A program made the position numbers and the translations under genes. Of a DNA stretch of 8,295 nt, positions 6,027 through 8,295 are shown one piece after another (the stretch's first letter is position 1; each line of letters begins with the position of its first letter). The stretch covers positions 1 to 8,295 of the forward strand of contig JAJYZD010000166.1 in assembly GCA_021800315.1 (NCBI GenBank), written 5' to 3'. The stretch comes from Bacillota bacterium (GTDB taxonomy: Bacteria > Bacillota > Desulfotomaculia > Desulfotomaculales > JAJYZD01). Below the pieces are notes generated by a model. That model ran no database searches, was not told the DNA's origin, and saw nothing but the letters and a program-made list of their open reading frames with translations.

Positions 6027-6209
6027 TTGGTGTCCCGTGACAATTTGGCTAAAGATTCTTTCCGCTTCCCGATGCCTCCGTTTGACACGGGGGCCGTTGA
6101 TGCGGATGCTAAAGTTATGCGCCTGAAAGGTATCAGCTCTGGCGGAAAGATGAATGAAAGGCGGTATCCAGATATGTGGAAGGTTGCCGGTTTTTTTGTG
6201 CTATTGTAG
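6027..6209 (+). pseudogene. Doubtful 60-residue ORF, possibly a gene remnant
   Basis: A frame open from just after a stop at 6006-6008 could start at TTG 6027 or GTG 6030 and ends at TAG 6207-6209. No ribosome binding site precedes either start. The composition is protein-like (SFRFPMPPFDTG near the start, MNERRYPDMWKVAGFFVLL at the end), and the hydrophobic end looks like the beginning of a membrane segment cut by the stop. No family is recognised. It may be the decayed 5' part of a former gene or chance. Confidence 0.2.
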
Positions 6210-6247
6210 ATCAAATAAGCTATTCAGGCAAAAGAGTTATGTGAGAC

Positions 6248-6271
6248 ATCGTGATATCTCGATCAATTGAT
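6248..6271. promoter_or_regulatory. Overlapping palindromes, operator-like
   Basis: Bases 6248-6263 (ATCGTGATATCTCGAT) are palindromic except for one mismatched pair, and they overlap a perfect 10-bp palindrome ATCAATTGAT at 6262-6271. Dyad sites of this size upstream of a gene are typical of dimeric repressors, but nothing identifies the protein. They lie about 300 bases before asnB. Confidence 0.25.
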
Positions 6272-6278
6272 AACAATG

Positions 6279-6296
6279 CGGATACTTAACGGATAC
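6279..6296 (+). repeat. CGGATAC direct repeat with 11-bp period
   Basis: CGGATAC at 6279-6285 is repeated at 6290-6296, exactly 11 bases start to start. The interval is the same as in the TGACAA array that starts 45 bases further on, so it may belong to the same regulatory region. Confidence 0.4.
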
Positions 6297-6340
6297 GGGT
6301 GCCATTTTCTTGTTGTCTAGGAAATTATGTTTCGGTGTCG

Positions 6341-6390
6341 TGACAAAAGGCTGACAATAACCCGACACGAGATTGACAATGGCCTGACAA
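6341..6390. promoter_or_regulatory. Five-unit TGACAA array with 11-bp period
   Basis: TGACAA starts at 6341, 6352, 6374 and 6385, and the missing slot at 6363 holds the degenerate CGACAC, so five units follow an exact 11-base rhythm (TTGTCA on the other strand). One unit overlaps TTGACA at 6373-6378, a perfect -35 hexamer, although no -10 hexamer is visible 16-18 bases downstream. Direct repeats of about 11 bp are the geometry bound head to tail by OmpR/PhoB-class response regulators: the pho box contains two TGTCA units 11 bp apart, and WalR/PhoP-type sites are similar. The array lies about 175 bases before asnB and could control it. The regulator is unknown; the response regulator at 1818-2513 belongs to the right class, but a link is speculative. 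Confidence 0.6.
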
Positions 6391-6410
6391 GCAGAGAGCT
6401 TTGGGATAGG

Positions 6411-6449
6411 CAGGGCGAAAGGATGCGGGCAGGTTCGCCCGCAGGGCGA
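6411..6449 (+). terminator. Hairpin with competing stem in the asnB leader
   Basis: TGCGGGC (6424-6430) and GCCCGCA (6437-6443) form a perfect 7-bp stem with loop AGGTTC. It is flanked by two copies of CAGGGCGA (6411-6418 and 6442-6449), so the central CGCCC (6436-6440) could pair instead with the GGGCG of the left copy and open the hairpin. A T-rich stretch follows (ATTTTGTTCTTTCT from 6449), starting a few bases after the stem. The arrangement is terminator- or attenuator-like, about 120 bases before asnB, but the T-run is interrupted and not adjacent to the stem. Confidence 0.35.
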
Positions 6450-6507
6450 TTTTGTTCTTTCTACCGAAGATAGTCTCGATTTCACTCCGTTAGGAGGATT
6501 TTGTTTT

Positions 6508-6564
6508 TTGAATCCGGACGGTTGGCTGGTGTCCAGAGAAGAACTGACGGGCAGGGGGAATTGA
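6508..6564 (+). CDS. Possible 18-residue leader peptide upstream of asnB
   Basis: A strong AGGAGG (6492-6497) lies 10 bases before TTG 6508, which opens a frame (M)NPDGWLVSREELTGRGN ending at TGA 6562-6564. That stop is one base before the asnB ATG, and the frame covers the asnB ribosome binding site, so translation of the two could be coupled. Alternatively the AGGAGG could serve TTG 6501 in another frame, or nothing. No known leader family is recognised. Confidence 0.3.
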   Translation: MNPDGWLVSREELTGRGN

Positions 6565-6565
6565 A

Positions 6566-8295
6566 ATGTGCGGGATATGCGGGATTGTGGGGAGCAACGG
6601 CCAACCGGTCGACGGCCGTTCTCTCGAGTGTATGATGGATGCTATGATTCACCGTGGCCCGGACGACGCGGGCAAGATGTTGCGGGGCAGGGTGGGATTG
6701 GGTTTCCGCCGGCTTGCCATCCTGGATTTGCAGCAGGGACGGCAGCCGATGAGCAACGAGGACGGCACGGTGTGGACGGTTGTAAACGGAGAGATCTACA
6801 ATTACAAAGCGCTACGGGATGAACTCCGGGCCAGGGGGCACAGCTTCGGCTCGTACTGCGACGCCGAGATAATACCCCACATGTACGAGGAGTGGGGGGT
6901 GGACCTGGTCCACCGCCTCCGGGGTATGTTCGTCATAGCCGTGTATGACCGGCTAAAGGACGACGTCTACCTGATCCGCGACCATTTCGGGATCAAACCA
7001 TTGTATTACGCGGACCGGGACGGATGGTTCGTGTTCGCCTCGGAGATCAGGAGCATCCTGGCCTCCGGCGTTGTACGGCCGGAGGTGGATCCGCAGTCCC
7101 TGTGGTATTATCTGACCTTTCAATACGTTCCCGACCCCGGCACCATGTTGCGCGGAATCCGCAAACTCGCCCCGGCCCATTATCTCCGCCTGCACGCCGG
7201 AAAGGTCGACTTGCACCGGTACTGGAAGTATGAGTTTCATCCCGATCCCACCGTTCCCTTCCCCGAGTTGGTGAACGCGGTCAAGGACCGCCTCCGGGAG
7301 TCCGTGCGCCTGCACACGATGAGTGATGTGCCGATTGGCGCCTATCTTTCCAGCGGTGTGGACTCCGGCGCAATCGTGACGCTCTTGCGGGAACGTGGTC
7401 AGATCGACACCTTCAGCGTGGGCTTTGCCGATAGCGCCGGCGAGGCCGATGAAACCGTCCTGGCCGGAATTACGGCCAGGGCCCTGGGAACACGCCACCA
7501 TGAGGTCCACGTCACCGCCCGCCGCTATCAGGAGACCTGGCCGCGCATAATAGCCAGCCAGGAGGATGTGATCGGCGATCCAAGCGCTCCGGCGCTCTAC
7601 TTTCTGGCTGAAGCGGCGAAGCCGCATGTCAAGGTGGTCCTGTCCGGAGAGGGCGCGGACGAACTTTTCGGCGGTTATCCCATTTACGGCGAACCTAACT
7701 CGTTGCGCGTCTTCGATTACCTGCCCGGCCACGTACGGAGCACGCTGGGCACCGTCGCCCGGTTTCTGCCTCCCGGGATCAAGGGGCAGGGGTTCCTGGA
7801 ACGCGGATCCCTGCCTGTCCGGCAGCGGTATCTCGGTAACGCCAGGATTTTTTCGGAGAAAGAGAAAGGCGCCTTCGTTACGGCGTCTCCGGGTGCCCAA
7901 GGCTGGGGCAACCCTCTCGACCTGGTGGCTCCCTATTATGAAGCAACGGAGCACGTTGACGATATTACGGGGATGCAGACGGTGGACGGATGTACCTGGC
8001 TGCCTGGTGACATCCTGATGAAGGCGGATAAGATGGCCATGGCTCACTCGGTGGAACTCAGGGTGCCGTTTTTGGATATCGAGGTGTTCAAGACGGCGGC
8101 CGTTATTCCGGCTCGTTACCGGGTCGCGAACGGAACTACGAAATACGCGTTGCGCCAGGCTCTCAAGGGTATTCTTCCCTCCAGTCTGGCCGACCGTCCC
8201 AAGCTGGGTTTCCCGGTTCCGATCGGTCACTGGCTGAGTCACGATATGCGCGACTTCGCCCGCGACGTGATCAACTCCTCGCGCTCGGAGCTATT
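6566..8295 (+). CDS. asnB: Asparagine synthetase (glutamine-hydrolysing), 3' end outside the window
   Basis: 576 codons are visible and the frame is open at the window end; full proteins of this family are usually a little over 600 residues. It makes asparagine from aspartate, ATP and glutamine in the cytoplasm. Glutaminase domain: Cys2 becomes the N-terminal nucleophile after Met removal. Arg49 (FRRLAILD), Asn74/Glu76 (NGEIYNY) and Asp99 (CDAE) line the glutamine site. Synthetase domain: PP-loop SSGVDS (262-267), TFSVGF (282-287), LSGEGADELFGGY (359-371) and MKADKMAMAHSVELRVPFLD (485-504), then KYALRQALKG (526-535) and KLGFPVPIGHWL (546-557). All key residues are present, so both activities are expected. 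ATG 6566 is preceded by AGGGGG at 6553-6558 with 7 bases of spacing. Homologues of this type also occur in polysaccharide and peptide-modifying clusters; the missing downstream region would decide between that and plain asparagine supply. Upstream lie a leader ORF, a hairpin and an 11-bp-phased array that may regulate it. Confidence 0.96.
   Translation, partial: MCGICGIVGSNGQPVDGRSLECMMDAMIHRGPDDAGKMLRGRVGLGFRRLAILDLQQGRQPMSNEDGTVWTVVNGEIYNYKALRDELRARGHSFGSYCDAEIIPHMYEEWGVDLVHRLRGMFVIAVYDRLKDDVYLIRDHFGIKPLYYADRDGWFVFASEIRSILASGVVRPEVDPQSLWYYLTFQYVPDPGTMLRGIRKLAPAHYLRLHAGKVDLHRYWKYEFHPDPTVPFPELVNAVKDRLRESVRLHTMSDVPIGAYLSSGVDSGAIVTLLRERGQIDTFSVGFADSAGEADETVLAGITARALGTRHHEVHVTARRYQETWPRIIASQEDVIGDPSAPALYFLAEAAKPHVKVVLSGEGADELFGGYPIYGEPNSLRVFDYLPGHVRSTLGTVARFLPPGIKGQGFLERGSLPVRQRYLGNARIFSEKEKGAFVTASPGAQGWGNPLDLVAPYYEATEHVDDITGMQTVDGCTWLPGDILMKADKMAMAHSVELRVPFLDIEVFKTAAVIPARYRVANGTTKYALRQALKGILPSSLADRPKLGFPVPIGHWLSHDMRDFARDVINSSRSEL

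Larger units (their letters stand above)
5420..6565. other. Long intergenic, accessory-looking stretch between paralog A and asnB
   Basis: About 1.15 kb without a confident gene, clearly more AT-rich than hemA or asnB, especially 5820-6010 and 6180-6350. It should contain the divergent promoters for the leftward paralog pair and the rightward asnB. I could not fix either: on the minus strand TTTACA is followed after 17 bases by TAATTT (about 5621-5593), a weak match. TATAAT hexamers at 5947-5952 and 5964-5969 lack good -35 partners. Separate entries cover small ORFs, a palindrome, direct repeats, an 11-bp-phased array, a hairpin and a leader ORF. The remainder looks like decayed or foreign DNA with no recognisable transposase. 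Confidence 0.6.

Noticed and set aside
6424..6443. tRNA T-arm, suggested by GGTTCG between GC-rich arms
   Set aside because: The loop does not fit TTCRANY, and no anticodon arm, D-arm or acceptor pairing is found in the surrounding 90 bases.
6953..8242. 429-codon open frame on the minus strand within asnB
   Set aside because: Antisense to asnB, whose motifs are continuous in frame from 6566 to the window end. The long opposite frame is a codon-bias effect.

Overview
The window is 8.3 kb of mostly GC-rich bacterial DNA. Strong AGGAGG-type ribosome binding sites, the style of the HemA and response-regulator proteins, and a group II intron fragment that resembles (from memory) introns of clostridial bacteria all suggest a Gram-positive anaerobe of the Desulfotomaculum/Pelotomaculum/Moorella kind. 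That placement is an inference and was not tested by any search.

Left block (1-3993, plus strand, high GC). A 485-residue protein with about twelve membrane segments and several intramembrane histidines (146-1603) is followed by an OmpR/PhoB-type response regulator without a kinase beside it (1818-2513), and then by glutamyl-tRNA reductase, hemA (2602-3993), the first committed enzyme of C5 tetrapyrrole synthesis. All three read the same way. A heme-related membrane protein, a transcription regulator and heme synthesis would make a sensible redox or respiratory neighbourhood, but only hemA and the regulator are firmly identified.

Middle block (about 3951-6565, visibly lower GC, accessory in character). 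It opens with the 5' part of a group II intron (about 3951-4334) that overlaps the 3' end of hemA and is cut off a few codons into its reverse transcriptase. Immediately beyond lie two minus-strand genes, tandem paralogs of an unrecognised family (4853-5419 and 4308-4811). They share an N-terminal block with the motif YYLHEGVT and a duplicated ribosome-binding leader. The last codons of the second paralog appear to be read from intron DNA. From 5420 to 6565 there is no confident gene. This stretch holds small doubtful ORFs, a perfect 13-bp-arm palindrome, several short direct repeats with 11- or 22-bp spacing, and hairpins.

Right block (6566-8295, plus strand). A glutamine-hydrolysing asparagine synthetase (asnB) runs off the end of the window with 576 codons visible. 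Its upstream DNA is unusual: a TGACAA-type motif recurs at an exact 11-bp interval (6341-6390), the geometry used by head-to-tail OmpR/PhoB-class regulators. Further down are a hairpin with a competing alternative stem (6411-6449) and a possible 18-codon leader ORF with an AGGAGG site that ends one base before the asnB start.

The most interesting items are the paralogous gene pair, the intron truncation that seems to have rewritten the end of one of them, the 11-bp-phased operator-like array, and the atypical histidine pattern of the twelve-helix membrane protein.
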